This document shows, in pieces, positions 17,703 to 26,478 of a stretch of 64,000 nucleotides of DNA (position 1 is its first letter; each line of letters opens with the position of its first letter). The notes below the pieces were generated by a model, which was not told where the DNA came from, ran no database searches, and was given only the letters and a program-made list of their open reading frames with translations. The DNA is taken from contig CAZIFA010000001.1 of the NCBI GenBank assembly GCA_964539025.1, forward strand, positions 248,001 to 312,000. Direction: 5' to 3'. Both the position numbers and the translations under genes were made by a program. This stretch comes from Micavibrio_A sp964539025. Its GTDB lineage: Bacteria; Pseudomonadota; Alphaproteobacteria; Micavibrionales; Micavibrionaceae.

Positions 17703-18353
17703 ATGATGCTTCGCTTTTTCATATTCATTGCCGTCCTCGCTCTCCCGACCGTCGCCCGCGCCGATTACTTCGTCTGGCAGGATGAGAAAACTGGTCTGTC
17801 GCTGACATTCCCGGACACGTGGAAGATGCAAAACAACGCTGGCGACGACACGATTGTCACGGTCGCGGGGCCGGGCGATACCGAACAACCCGTCTGCCGC
17901 GTCGATGTGCGCAATGACGGGCGTTACACGATCTTCCCCGCGCGGTACGGCGATGCGATTCAAAAAGTCGCGGTGAGCAAGGAATTCTGGGACAAGTATC
18001 TAGGCCAGTATAGCGGTTATAACCTTGGCACGATGTATGACGGGTCGGGGCTTGGCCGCTGGTTCGCCAGTTTCGCCATGGCATCGTACAAGCGCGATTT
18101 CGGATCGGTGATCCAGCAACGCCGCGCCATCATGTTCGCCTCGCTCTATTACGATAAGCTTTATGTCGTTGAATGCTCCGCGCTGGCCCATGGGTATGAG
18201 CGCTGGGAAGCCGATTTCAAAGGCATCATCAAGAGCATCGATTTCAAAAAAGCCTTCCACGAGTTGCCCACGGGCGAATACGCCAACTTCCTGAAAGGCT
18301 CCGAGATGTATTTCTGGAGCCAGACGGGGCCGGAGGGGACAGTAGGGTACTAA
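17703..18353 (+). CDS. Exported hypothetical protein, 216 aa
   Basis: A typical signal peptide (MLRFFIFIAVLALPTVARA) is followed by a mature domain of about 195 residues beginning DYFVWQDEKTGLSLTFPDTW. The TFPDTW segment resembles the start of small exported domains that bind or present hydrophobic ligands, but I cannot assign a family. There are two cysteines (CRVDV and VECSA). Two adjacent ATGs at 17703 and 17706 cannot be told apart. It is monocistronic by spacing. Confidence 0.7.
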   Translation: MMLRFFIFIAVLALPTVARADYFVWQDEKTGLSLTFPDTWKMQNNAGDDTIVTVAGPGDTEQPVCRVDVRNDGRYTIFPARYGDAIQKVAVSKEFWDKYLGQYSGYNLGTMYDGSGLGRWFASFAMASYKRDFGSVIQQRRAIMFASLYYDKLYVVECSALAHGYERWEADFKGIIKSIDFKKAFHELPTGEYANFLKGSEMYFWSQTGPEGTVGY

Positions 18354-18429
18354 TTCTGGTTAATATTCCAAAAGCTAGCACGCATAAATTTTCTTGACCT
18401 TGCATGTGTTATGTAATACTAAGCGCGGC

Positions 18430-19032
18430 ATGAAAATACCCGTCTTGAGCAATTTATTTAAAGCATTGGCCGAAAAGTTCGCAGAGCCTTTGATTCCTCT
18501 GTCTCTGGTGCAGCAGGCGCGAGAGATCGAAAATAGCTTTCGTGCTTATGAAGCTATTGGCGCTGGAAAAATGGGACAGGGGTTTTCTGTATCTTCACAC
18601 ATGTATCACCCATCAACACATTCATTTTTTGATATACCGCTTGCTGCCATAACTTTAGATTACGGTCCTCTTCACAATATGACTGATGGGATCAGTCCTA
18701 TGGAAGTTTTTGAACAACACGTTGAGGACATGTTGGCGCGGCCAAAGAATTCCGTCACCGTATATGCCTATATGTATCAAGGAAAAGTTCAATTTAACGT
18801 GGCAAAGCACTTGATTGGTGAAATGGTAGAGCAGTTTAAAACATCAGATATTGAAGATATAAAGAAGGTTACCCGACACTTTACAGGTGAAATGTGTCCT
18901 GAAATTATTGGTCTCATTCTAAGTAGCAGTCAAGCAAGACGAAATGAGGTTGCCGCGCGTGGCGAAATAACAGCGGCCACAGTTCTTCCATTCAAACCCA
19001 AGGGACCGGACACTCCTCGCAATGGCGGTTGA
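18430..19032 (+). CDS. Hypothetical protein, 200 aa
   Basis: Unrecognised protein, lower in GC than its neighbours. It has no signal peptide; the chain starts MKIPVLSNLFKALAEKF and ends with a Pro-rich tail. The body holds VTVYAYMYQGKVQFNVAKHLIG and a helical stretch. I chose the ATG at 18430. The longer frame starts at a TTG that falls within TTGACC, which looks like a promoter -35 box (with TACTAA 17 bases later), and would give a leader that does not look like protein. Confidence 0.6.
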   Translation: MKIPVLSNLFKALAEKFAEPLIPLSLVQQAREIENSFRAYEAIGAGKMGQGFSVSSHMYHPSTHSFFDIPLAAITLDYGPLHNMTDGISPMEVFEQHVEDMLARPKNSVTVYAYMYQGKVQFNVAKHLIGEMVEQFKTSDIEDIKKVTRHFTGEMCPEIIGLILSSSQARRNEVAARGEITAATVLPFKPKGPDTPRNGG

Positions 19033-19070
19033 GGGGTGACAAAATACTGTAATTGCTGCATTCTTGTAGC

Positions 19071-19985
19071 GTGCAGATATATCTTCCCATTGCCGAAATG
19101 TCCGTTCCCGCCGAGAGCCTCGCGTTCCTCGGCGTCGCGGTCGGTTTTTTATCCGGCGTGTTCGGGGTGGGCGGCGGCTTCCTCGCCACGCCGTTCTTGT
19201 TGTTCATGGGTATTCCGCCCGCCGTCGCCGTGGGAACGCAGGCGAACCAGTTGATCGCGACATCGGTCACGGGCGTGCTCGGCCACTGGCGCAAGGGCAA
19301 TGTCGATATCCATCTGGGTTCGATCATGCTGATCGGCGGTATGGTGGGGGCCATCATCGGGATTTTCATCTTCCGGCTGCTTCACCATATCGGTCAGATC
19401 GATTTGTTCATCGCGCTGTCCTACGTCATTTTGCTGGGCAGTATCGGCGTGATGATGTTGATCGAAAGCGTGATGTCGTTGTTCAACAAGGCGAAGATCA
19501 CCGAGGACGTGCAGAGCCTCGCGCAAAAAGAATTCTTCCGCAATCTTCCTTATAAAATGCGCTTTCTTAAATCGCGCCTTTATATCTCTGCGCTGCTGCC
19601 CATCGGCGTCGGTTTTATCGGCGGGTTGATGATTTCCGTGCTCGGGATTGGCGGCGGGTTCATCATGGTTCCCGCGATGATTTACGTTCTGGGCATGCCG
19701 AGCCTGCTCGTAGCCGGAACATCGCTCTTCCAGATCATCTTTATTTCCGCCTTTGCCTGTATCTTGCACGCGGTGACCAACGGCACGGTCGATGTCATGC
19801 TGGCGCTCATCATGATGGCGGGTGGGGTGATCGGCGCGCAGATCGGCGTTAGGCTGGCGAGGCGTATCAAGGGCGCGCCCGCGCGTATCGCTCTGGCCCT
19901 GATAATCGTCGGCGTGTGCATTCGTATGATCGGCACGTTGTTTATCCAGCCCGACGATATCTTCACACTGGATATTTATTCATGA
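19071..19985 (+). CDS. TauE/SafE family sulfite or anion exporter
   Basis: This is an inner-membrane protein with about eight helices and the two half-repeats of the TauE/SafE (DUF81) family: FLSGVFGVGGGFLATPFLLFMG in the first half and LGIGGGFIMVPAMIYVLGM in the second. The alphaproteobacterial subfamily commonly starts with QIYLPIAEM, so I place the start at the GTG at 19071; upstream TTG is less likely. The next gene overlaps by four bases (ATGA), indicating an operon with the TIGR02186-like protein and a Usp. The substrate, probably a small sulfur-containing anion, is inferred from the family only. Confidence 0.85.
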   Translation: MQIYLPIAEMSVPAESLAFLGVAVGFLSGVFGVGGGFLATPFLLFMGIPPAVAVGTQANQLIATSVTGVLGHWRKGNVDIHLGSIMLIGGMVGAIIGIFIFRLLHHIGQIDLFIALSYVILLGSIGVMMLIESVMSLFNKAKITEDVQSLAQKEFFRNLPYKMRFLKSRLYISALLPIGVGFIGGLMISVLGIGGGFIMVPAMIYVLGMPSLLVAGTSLFQIIFISAFACILHAVTNGTVDVMLALIMMAGGVIGAQIGVRLARRIKGAPARIALALIIVGVCIRMIGTLFIQPDDIFTLDIYS

Positions 19986-20728
19986 GGGTTTTGTTCGCGG
20001 CATTGCTTATCATGTTGTTCGCCGCGCCCGCGCTGGCGGAAACCAAAGCCATGTCCATTGAACTGGCCGATGACCGGGTGGATATTTCAACCGGGTTCGA
20101 TGGATCGAATATTACATTGTTCGGCACGATCGCGGCGGATGATGCCGATTTGATCGTCACGCTCAAAGGCCCCGAACACACGATGAAAGTGCGCCGTAAG
20201 GGCCGCGTGCTGGGCGCATGGATGAACAACAGGATAATCGAATTCCGCCGTGTGCCGAGCTATTACGATTACGCCACGACGATGAGCGAGGGTGAGATGG
20301 CGACACATTCGCCATTGCTCAAGGACAATGAAGTCGGCGTCGATAATCTGGGCTTTTATCCCGAAGATGATAAGGAAGAGGCGGAAACGTTAGGTCTGTT
20401 CCGTGATGCGTTGATCCGCAATATGCAAGAGCGCGGTTTTTATCCGCTCAAAGCCCACGAGCCTGAATTCGTCAATACGCATTTCTTCAAAACGAAATTT
20501 GATCTGCCGCCCGGCGTGCCGACGGGGCTGTATAAAGTCGAAGCGGTTCTGGTGAAGGGCGGTTCCGTTCTGGCCAAGGAATCCAAAACTTTGCATGTCG
20601 GGCAAGTCGGGTTTAACGCGCGGGTTTATCTGTTCGCGCAAGATCATTCGTTCCTCTATGGTTTATTTGCCGTCGTCCTGGCCCTTGTCTGCGGCTGGTC
20701 GGCGTTTACGTTCTTGAGAAGGGATTGA
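19982..20728 (+). CDS. TIGR02186-like exported membrane protein
   Basis: A signal peptide (MRVLFAALLIMLFAAPALA) is followed by a periplasmic domain starting ETKAMSIELADDRVDIS with FDGSNITLFGTI, and a C-terminal membrane helix (LYGLFAVVLALVCGWSAFTF) with a short RRD tail. The layout and constant partnership with a TauE/SafE gene fit the family I know as TIGR02186. No enzymatic role is established; an accessory of the exporter is a reasonable inference. Its ATG overlaps the stop of the upstream gene. Confidence 0.75.
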   Translation: MRVLFAALLIMLFAAPALAETKAMSIELADDRVDISTGFDGSNITLFGTIAADDADLIVTLKGPEHTMKVRRKGRVLGAWMNNRIIEFRRVPSYYDYATTMSEGEMATHSPLLKDNEVGVDNLGFYPEDDKEEAETLGLFRDALIRNMQERGFYPLKAHEPEFVNTHFFKTKFDLPPGVPTGLYKVEAVLVKGGSVLAKESKTLHVGQVGFNARVYLFAQDHSFLYGLFAVVLALVCGWSAFTFLRRD

Positions 20729-20733
20729 CTTAT

Positions 20734-21237
20734 ATGACCCAGAACCCAACCATCATCGACGCCGAATTCACAGCGCCTAAACAGGGGCGCAAAGGCGATG
20801 GCGGCACGTATCTTGTTGTCGCGGATGATTCCGAAGAATTCAAAACCGCGCTGCGTTATGCGTGCTTTGCCGCGCGCAGCCATCGCGGGCGCCTAGGCAT
20901 TCTGCACATCATGGAAAATCAGGATTTCGAACATTGGGGCGCGGTCGAAAATCGTATGAAAAAGGAACTGCGCGAACAGGCCGAAAAATATGTCTGGACC
21001 ATCGCCAAGACCGCCAACGACATTAACGGCATTATTCCGTCTTTGTATATCGCGCAGGGCGAACCGGGCGAAGCGTTGATGCAGACGATCGATCAGGATC
21101 ATCACATCGTACAGTTGATTTTGGGCGGGCATGGCCACACGCCGGGGCCGCTGGTGAGCTTTTGCATCGGCAAGGGTCTGGAGCGCCTGAAGGTCCCTGT
21201 TGTCGTCGTTCCGGCGCATATAAAAGAGTTTTCTTAA
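20734..21237 (+). CDS. Universal stress protein (UspA family)
   Basis: This is a single Usp domain: strand 1 TYLVVADDSEEFKTALRYAC, a long helix, GRLGILHIME, and the nucleotide-binding loop ILGGHGHTPGPLVSF followed by LKVPVVVVP at the C-terminus. It is 167 residues from the ATG at 20734; a TTG at 20725 overlapping the previous stop is possible but less likely, as AAGGGA fits the ATG. It is the third gene of the TauE operon. Confidence 0.85.
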   Translation: MTQNPTIIDAEFTAPKQGRKGDGGTYLVVADDSEEFKTALRYACFAARSHRGRLGILHIMENQDFEHWGAVENRMKKELREQAEKYVWTIAKTANDINGIIPSLYIAQGEPGEALMQTIDQDHHIVQLILGGHGHTPGPLVSFCIGKGLERLKVPVVVVPAHIKEFS

Positions 21238-21248
21238 ACTCTTCAGCG

Positions 21249-21638
21249 TTACCCCGGCTTTCGCGTGTCTTTCCCGATGTTGCTGACTACAATCGATCCA
21301 TTCCAGCGGCAGCCCTTGGCGCGCTTATCTTCTGAAAATTCAAAGTCCTTGAGCAAATCATCCATGGAGTTTTCCAGTGCAGCAAGCGTGTCCGGGGAGC
21401 AATTGAACGCAATGGCAAGCGCGCCGCCTAAGCCCACCATAACATCGGGTGTTTCACTGCGGAACTGTATAAATCGCCGGAGCCGCCCGGCAATATCCTC
21501 GCCGAACGCCAGATTGTTTTCTCTGGAACGCAGGTTCGGATATTGCCGTTCGAATTTATCCACTGTCTCTACCGTGAAAAGCTCGCGAAGCATAGGCAAC
21601 GTGGGTAAGGGCAAGAAATATTTGTATCCATTGGTCAT
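21249..21638 (-). CDS. Hypothetical protein, distant paralog of its upstream neighbour (129 aa)
   Basis: Function unknown. The C-terminal half aligns with the neighbouring gene: LENSMDDLLKDFEFSEDK, then KGCRW and IVVSNIG here, against LKASLEGIFEDLKLADEH, then QGASW and IASFASG there. Both proteins start with a short hydrophobic strand after a basic or polar start (YKYFLPLPTLP here). There is no membrane anchor. It lies 22 bases downstream of that gene, in one transcript, and is convergent with the Usp gene. Confidence 0.65.
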   Translation of the reverse strand: MTNGYKYFLPLPTLPMLRELFTVETVDKFERQYPNLRSRENNLAFGEDIAGRLRRFIQFRSETPDVMVGLGGALAIAFNCSPDTLAALENSMDDLLKDFEFSEDKRAKGCRWNGSIVVSNIGKDTRKPG

Positions 21639-21660
21639 GTGATGAACTCCTTAATTGAAT

Positions 21661-22077
21661 TTATGGAGAGTAGGGGTTTAGTATCGGACCGGATGCGAAG
21701 GATGCAATCGGCAGGTGTTTCCATGATGCGCCTTGCTTAACGTGTTCGTCCGCGAGTTTGAGGTCTTCGAATATCCCCTCCAGCGACGCTTTTAACTTTT
21801 CCATTACCTGCGGGCGGCACCGAAATTCGAGGGTTACATGCATTGGTCCGAAAAGATCCTGGATGATTTCGCGCCCCACGCGAGAATCTTCACCCTCTTG
21901 TTCAAGGAACGCGCGCACCCGGTCTTTCATGACGTCCATGAATACGCTGTAGTCGTGATTCATGGCTTCCATCGAGGATGGGGCAAGAAGCAGTTTGAAT
22001 TCATGGGAATTGGGGATGGTTATGCCGTAAATGGCGGCGTCTTTGAAATGCTGGTTTAACGGGGTGATTTTATCCAT
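21661..22077 (-). CDS. Hypothetical protein, divergent from LysR regulator (138 aa)
   Basis: This is the first gene of a two-gene unit transcribed away from the LysR-type regulator, a classical layout for a regulator and its target. The protein contains MHVTLEFRCRPQVMEKLKASL and the QGASWKHLPIASF end that aligns with the downstream gene, so the pair arose by tandem duplication. No family is recognised. A GGAG-like site precedes the ATG. Confidence 0.65.
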   Translation of the reverse strand: MDKITPLNQHFKDAAIYGITIPNSHEFKLLLAPSSMEAMNHDYSVFMDVMKDRVRAFLEQEGEDSRVGREIIQDLFGPMHVTLEFRCRPQVMEKLKASLEGIFEDLKLADEHVKQGASWKHLPIASFASGPILNPYSP

Positions 22078-22154
22078 TTGATTTCTCCTTTTCTGATACA
22101 GGAGTTTTTTAGCGGGTTTTTATCGATATAAAAAATACCATTTAAATATTTAAT

Positions 22155-22173
22155 TGATATGTTATAAGTATCA
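22155..22173. promoter_or_regulatory. Inverted repeat TGATA-N9-TATCA, candidate LysR operator
   Basis: A perfect five-base inverted repeat spaced by nine bases lies directly before the LysR start codon, in the AT-rich 97-base gap between the regulator and the divergent gene pair. Size and symmetry fit a LysR-type site; position would allow autoregulation. Confidence 0.5.
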
Positions 22174-22174
22174 T

Positions 22175-23053
22175 ATGGAATTGCGGCATTTACGGTATTT
22201 CGTGGCGGTGGCGGAGGAGATGAATATTCATCGTGCCGCCAAGCGCTTGAATATTTCACAGCCGCCCTTGAGCCTGAGCATCCAACAACTGGAAAAAGAA
22301 ATAGGGGCGGCGCTGTTCACACGCGAGGGGCGGGGAATTCAGATAACGCGGGCGGGCGAAGCGTACTTGGTCCGCGCTCGAAAAATTCTTTTTGATGCCA
22401 AGGAGGCGGCGGACGAGGCGCGTCAGACGGAGCTGGGTCTGATCGGTACGCTGAGCATCGGATTCGTGAGTTCCAGTATTTCCGGGATCCTGCAAAATAC
22501 TGTCGCGGCCCATAAGAAAAAATACCCGAATGTGGCGTTGAACATGAAGCAATCGGTCAACAGCCGTATGCACAGGCAGATTCAGAGCGGCGATATCGAT
22601 TTGGGGATTGTTCGCTTGCCTGAAGATATCCCATCTCATATTGCCATCGAGGAAATAAAGCGTGAATCATGGCTCGTTGCCTTGCCCAAAGGGCACAGGC
22701 TTATTGCCAAGGCCGCCATATCGATCAAGGATCTTGATGGTGAACCTCTTATTTTTTATCCGCGCCACAACAGCCCCGCGGGCTATGTCGATGTTATGGA
22801 GTTGTTCAAAGCCAACGGTATTGAACCTTATATCGTGCAAGAAGCCATGGAGCAGATGACGATAGCCGGATTGGTGGCTAGCGGCATGGGTGTGGGGATC
22901 GTACCGGAATGCATGGCGCAGATCAAAATTCCCAACGTCGTTCACAGGCCGTTGAAAAACACCAAAAACCGTACAGGCTTTGCCTTCATTCATCGCGGAG
23001 AGGATGACGTTTTGGTCAAAAACTTTATCAAGGAAGCAAAAGCGCTAGGCTGA
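22175..23053 (+). CDS. LysR family transcriptional regulator
   Basis: This is a 292-residue LysR regulator. The N-terminal winged helix-turn-helix reads MELRHLRYFVAVAEEMN, then HRAAKRLNISQPPLSLSIQQLE. The effector domain follows from about residue 90 (GTLSIGFVSSSISGIL), with IDLGIVRLP and a second lobe. It probably controls the divergent pair at 21249-22077 in response to an unknown small molecule. The start is the ATG at 22175; a TTG seven codons earlier would run through the likely operator. Its last nine bases overlap convergent grpE. Confidence 0.9.
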   Translation: MELRHLRYFVAVAEEMNIHRAAKRLNISQPPLSLSIQQLEKEIGAALFTREGRGIQITRAGEAYLVRARKILFDAKEAADEARQTELGLIGTLSIGFVSSSISGILQNTVAAHKKKYPNVALNMKQSVNSRMHRQIQSGDIDLGIVRLPEDIPSHIAIEEIKRESWLVALPKGHRLIAKAAISIKDLDGEPLIFYPRHNSPAGYVDVMELFKANGIEPYIVQEAMEQMTIAGLVASGMGVGIVPECMAQIKIPNVVHRPLKNTKNRTGFAFIHRGEDDVLVKNFIKEAKALG

Positions 23054-23653
23054 TTTATCCACCTGATGATCGCTGCCCGATCCGCCCTTGGAGATTCCGA
23101 CTTTGGCGGCGCGGAGGAGGCGGTCGTGGAGGACATAGCCAGCCTCTACCACTTGAATCACGATTCCGCCGGGTTTGCCGGGGACGGGCGCCTCGAACAT
23201 CACTTCGTGATAATTCGGGTTGAAGGTTTCGTCCATCGGCTCGATCTTTTTGATGCCGTGCTTTTCGAATGATTTGAGAAGATTAGCGTCCATCGCTTCC
23301 AGCCCTTCGATGATCGAAGCGATGCGCGGATCGTCATGCAATTCTTGCGGGATGGCGGCGAGCGCGCGGTGGAAATTGTCCGAAAAATCGAGCAGATCTT
23401 TGGCGAACGAGGTCACGGCGAATTTGCCAGCGTCCTCGCGATCCTTCACAGCGCGTCGGCGCGTGTTTTCAGCATCTGCCAGCGCGCGCATCATTTTGTC
23501 TTTCGCATCGGCGATTTCGGCTTCGAGCCCTGCGATGCGTGCGGCGGCAAAGTCGGAAGGCGCCGGCGTGGAAGAAGCCTCTGCCTGATCGGCTTGCGTT
23601 TCAGGGGTAATGTCCGGCGTTTCTTCCGGTTTCTGGTTCGGATCGGTGGTCAT
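23045..23653 (-). CDS. grpE: Nucleotide exchange factor GrpE
   Basis: GrpE releases ADP from DnaK. The acidic N-terminal tail is followed by a long coiled-coil helix (IAGLEAEIADAKDKMMRALAD, then AENTRRRAVKDREDAGKFA) and the beta domain with NYHEVMFEAPVPG and VEAGYVLHDRLLRAAKVGIS. Length of 202 residues is typical. It lies downstream of hrcA on the same strand, with one extra exported protein gene between them; hrcA-grpE adjacency is normal in this class. Confidence 0.96.
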   Translation of the reverse strand: MTTDPNQKPEETPDITPETQADQAEASSTPAPSDFAAARIAGLEAEIADAKDKMMRALADAENTRRRAVKDREDAGKFAVTSFAKDLLDFSDNFHRALAAIPQELHDDPRIASIIEGLEAMDANLLKSFEKHGIKKIEPMDETFNPNYHEVMFEAPVPGKPGGIVIQVVEAGYVLHDRLLRAAKVGISKGGSGSDHQVDKSA

Positions 23654-23669
23654 GATGTTTGTCTTACTC

Positions 23670-24611
23670 TTATAGCTGTGTGCCGGGGCGTGTCACATAG
23701 ACACCCAGTTCCACCGGCGTTGTCGTGCGGCCGTTCGGACCGTCATGGGGACGGTTCACCGAAATCTTGCCGATCTCGGCATAGCCGTCTTTGCCAATCT
23801 GGTCAACGATATGGCCGTTCTGATCATAGAAATAATACGTTGCCATGCCATTTCCAGCCCAATTCGCGGGCGCGGTGGGGTTGGTGGGGGTGAGGGCGCG
23901 GGTTTGCGCGAATTTCACGATTTCGGCTGTCAGATCTTCGCCGGGAATTGCCATCGGCACTTGCAGCGCGACGGTTTTGTCGGAGGCGAAGGAGTAAATC
24001 AGACGGTCTTTGAGCGGGCCAGACATATTCTGCGCCTTGAAGATCAGCATACTGGTGGGAATGAGTTCGAGATGGTGTTCATCTAAAATGACGCGATACA
24101 TATCGCTGGCCATTTCCGTCGAGAAACGAATTTCCTGCGTGCCGCGTTCCATCAGGTCTTTTTTCGAAAGCACCATCAGCGCGCTCGACATTTTGTTTTG
24201 CGTGTCGCATTTGCGAAGGGCGGCGGAACCTTCGGGCGCAACACGGCGGTATTTTTTCACCTTGATGTCCAGATAATGCGGTTCGGTAAATTTCGCTTCG
24301 TATTCGAGCGGCGTTAACGTGTAACAGCCAGAGATCATATCAGGCACCGCCATCTGGATGCCGAACTGGTTATCATCCATGTACGGATAATGAACCAGAT
24401 TTACCTGCACGGTTTCGGGCTTGATAAAGCCCTTGTCCGCCAAGCTTGCTTTTTGCGCGCTGCGAATACTTTCGGCGGCCTCATTCACCACGCCTGTATA
24501 GGTCGGGTCATAGGTCATGGATTCGGGCAAGTCTTCATCTTCGGCGCGGGCGGCGGGCGCGGCGGCGGTCAGGGACATCAGGCAAAGGGCGATGGCAAGA
24601 AATCTGATCAA
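23670..24611 (-). CDS. Exported hypothetical protein between hrcA and grpE (313 aa)
   Basis: A signal peptide (IRFLAIALCLMSLTAAAPAARA) leads into a periplasmic protein of about 290 residues. It carries two cysteines in the middle (SGCYTL and LRKCDT) and a C-terminal part with NRPHDGPNGRTTTPVELGVYV. I know no family. I chose the TTG at 24611, because GGAG stands nine bases upstream and the peptide then has a normal signal sequence; the longer frame upstream starts inside the hrcA-proximal gap. It sits only 16 bases before grpE, so probably in the hrcA operon. Confidence 0.65.
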   Translation of the reverse strand: MIRFLAIALCLMSLTAAAPAARAEDEDLPESMTYDPTYTGVVNEAAESIRSAQKASLADKGFIKPETVQVNLVHYPYMDDNQFGIQMAVPDMISGCYTLTPLEYEAKFTEPHYLDIKVKKYRRVAPEGSAALRKCDTQNKMSSALMVLSKKDLMERGTQEIRFSTEMASDMYRVILDEHHLELIPTSMLIFKAQNMSGPLKDRLIYSFASDKTVALQVPMAIPGEDLTAEIVKFAQTRALTPTNPTAPANWAGNGMATYYFYDQNGHIVDQIGKDGYAEIGKISVNRPHDGPNGRTTTPVELGVYVTRPGTQL

Positions 24612-24674
24612 GGTGGTTACTCCGTTTGTAAAAGAATACAGACATTGCAACGGAAGGGCAATTCGTCCGGCGGG

Positions 24675-25712
24675 TTATCCTTGGGAAAGCTTGCGGATAT
24701 TGCGGGAAATCATTTCGGCCATGAAGTTCACGGACGGGATTATTTTTGCATAATTAAGGTGGGTCGGGCCTATGACGCCGACCGCGCCGACGAACGATCC
24801 TTTGCCGTTGCGGTAGGGGCTTAGGATCAGCGCGTGGTCAGAGCCTATGGGGTTTTCGGAGCCGATAAAAATCTTAACACCGTCTGCCTGCCCGGCTTCA
24901 TCGAGCAATTTCGAAACAGTTTCCTTGGCTTCGAGCTGTTCCATGAGAATTCGGATGCGATCCAGATTCTGCAATGAGTTTTGATCCAGCAGGTTGGAGG
25001 TGCCGCGCACGATCAGAGTGCCATCGCCCGCCTGCGTCGCCAGCCCGTCTTCAATGATGCTGGTCATCAACGTGCCAAGCTCATCGCGGCGCAGGCCGAT
25101 CTCGGCTTTTAAGGCATCACGCATCTCAGAAAATGTTTTGCCGTAAAGGCGTTCGGATAAAAAGTTGCTGGCCTGCTTTAAAATATCGGGCGTTGTCCCG
25201 GGCGGCAATTCCATCAGCCGGTTTTCGACCATCCCGTCTTCGGGAACGATCACGGCGAGCGCCCGGGTCGGGTTGAGGGAAACGAATTCTATGTGACGAA
25301 CCGCTTTGTCCGCCTTGGGTGCGACGACCAGACTGGCGCTGCGCGAAAGACCCGAAAGCATCCGCCCCGCCTGTTCCAGCATATCGGGCACGGAACCTGA
25401 TTCCTGATATTGCGATTCCAGCGCCCGCTGCTCGGCCTCGCTCAACGTGCCGATCTCCAGAATCCCGTCGACGAAATAGCGCAGACCCCTTGTGCTCGGC
25501 ATGCGTCCGGCGGAGGAGTGCTGTGCTTCCAGAAGACCAAGATCCATCAGGTCGGCCATGACATTGCGGATGGTCGCGGGCGAAAGGTCGAAATGGCGCG
25601 AAATAACGCGGGATCCCACGGGTTCGCCGTTGGCTATATAATTTTCCACGACATGGCGAAAGATATCCCTCGCGCGGTCATCCAGAGTGGTATAAGACAC
25701 TACCGTTTTCAT
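24675..25712 (-). CDS. hrcA: Heat-inducible transcription repressor HrcA
   Basis: HrcA represses heat-shock operons by binding CIRCE inverted repeats. The winged-helix N-terminus is clear: DDRARDIFRHVVENYI, GEPVGSRVISRHFDLSPATI and RNVMADLMDLGLLEAQHSS, followed by GRMPSTRGLRYFVD. The C-terminal region with IIPSVNFMAEMISRNI is also typical. Length 345 aa is normal. It is divergent from rph with 46 bases between the starts. I found no CIRCE sequence in this window; its targets (groESL) probably lie elsewhere. Confidence 0.96.
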   Translation of the reverse strand: MKTVVSYTTLDDRARDIFRHVVENYIANGEPVGSRVISRHFDLSPATIRNVMADLMDLGLLEAQHSSAGRMPSTRGLRYFVDGILEIGTLSEAEQRALESQYQESGSVPDMLEQAGRMLSGLSRSASLVVAPKADKAVRHIEFVSLNPTRALAVIVPEDGMVENRLMELPPGTTPDILKQASNFLSERLYGKTFSEMRDALKAEIGLRRDELGTLMTSIIEDGLATQAGDGTLIVRGTSNLLDQNSLQNLDRIRILMEQLEAKETVSKLLDEAGQADGVKIFIGSENPIGSDHALILSPYRNGKGSFVGAVGVIGPTHLNYAKIIPSVNFMAEMISRNIRKLSQG

Positions 25713-25758
25713 AAGCGATAATATATAGATACCCTTCTAACAAAGGAAGAGAGAAACA

Positions 25759-26478
25759 ATGACCCGCCCATCCGGCCGCGCGCCGAGCGAACTTCGCCAG
25801 ATTGAGATTATCCCCGGCTATTCCAAACATGCCGAAGGGTCCTGCTTTGTGAAATTCGGGAATACCCATGTCTTATGCACCGCGAGCGTGGAAGAAAAGC
25901 TTCCCGGCTGGATGAAAGGTCTGGGCAAAGGATGGGTCACCGCCGAATACGGCATGCTCCCCCGTTCGACGCACCAGCGCATGGACCGCGAAGCGGCGAA
26001 GGGTAAACAATCGGGCCGTACACAGGAAATTCAACGTCTGGTCGGACGTGCGCTCCGCGCTGTTGTCGATCTTCCCGGTCTTGGCGAACGCCAGATCAAA
26101 ATCGATTGCGATGTTATTCAGGCCGATGGCGGCACGCGCACGGCATCCGTCACGGGCGGCTATGTCGCGATGGTCGAGGCGATGAAGCATCTGGTTAAAC
26201 TTGGCCTGATCCCGAAAATCCCACTGACCGATTCCATTGCGGCGATTTCGTGCGGCATTCATGAAGGTGTTGCCGTGCTTGATCTGGATTACGTGGAAGA
26301 TAGCGCTGCCGACACAGATGCGAACTTCGTTATCACGGGCAAAGGCGGCATCGTCGAAATTCAAGGCACGGCGGAAAAAGACCCGTTCTCTCAGGAACAA
26401 TTCCTCACCTTGCTCAATCTCGCACGCAAGGGCTGCGATGAGTTGAAGGTGATTCAAAAGGCGGCGCTGGGTCAATGA
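25759..26478 (+). CDS. rph: Ribonuclease PH
   Basis: RNase PH is a phosphate-dependent 3'-5' exonuclease that trims tRNA 3' ends. The sequence starts TRPSGRAPSELRQIEI and has the conserved EGSCFVKFGNTHVLCTA, GKGWVTAEYGMLPRSTHQR and IDCDVIQADGGTRTASVTG blocks. Length is the typical 239 residues. The stop overlaps the rdgB start (ATGA), so rph, rdgB and probably osmC form one operon. Confidence 0.97.
   Translation: MTRPSGRAPSELRQIEIIPGYSKHAEGSCFVKFGNTHVLCTASVEEKLPGWMKGLGKGWVTAEYGMLPRSTHQRMDREAAKGKQSGRTQEIQRLVGRALRAVVDLPGLGERQIKIDCDVIQADGGTRTASVTGGYVAMVEAMKHLVKLGLIPKIPLTDSIAAISCGIHEGVAVLDLDYVEDSAADTDANFVITGKGGIVEIQGTAEKDPFSQEQFLTLLNLARKGCDELKVIQKAALGQ

Noticed and set aside
17641..17706. A 21-codon frame starting at 17641 overlapping the next start by ATGA
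   Set aside because: It has a weak GGGGA site but is too short and without features; I cannot support it as a gene.
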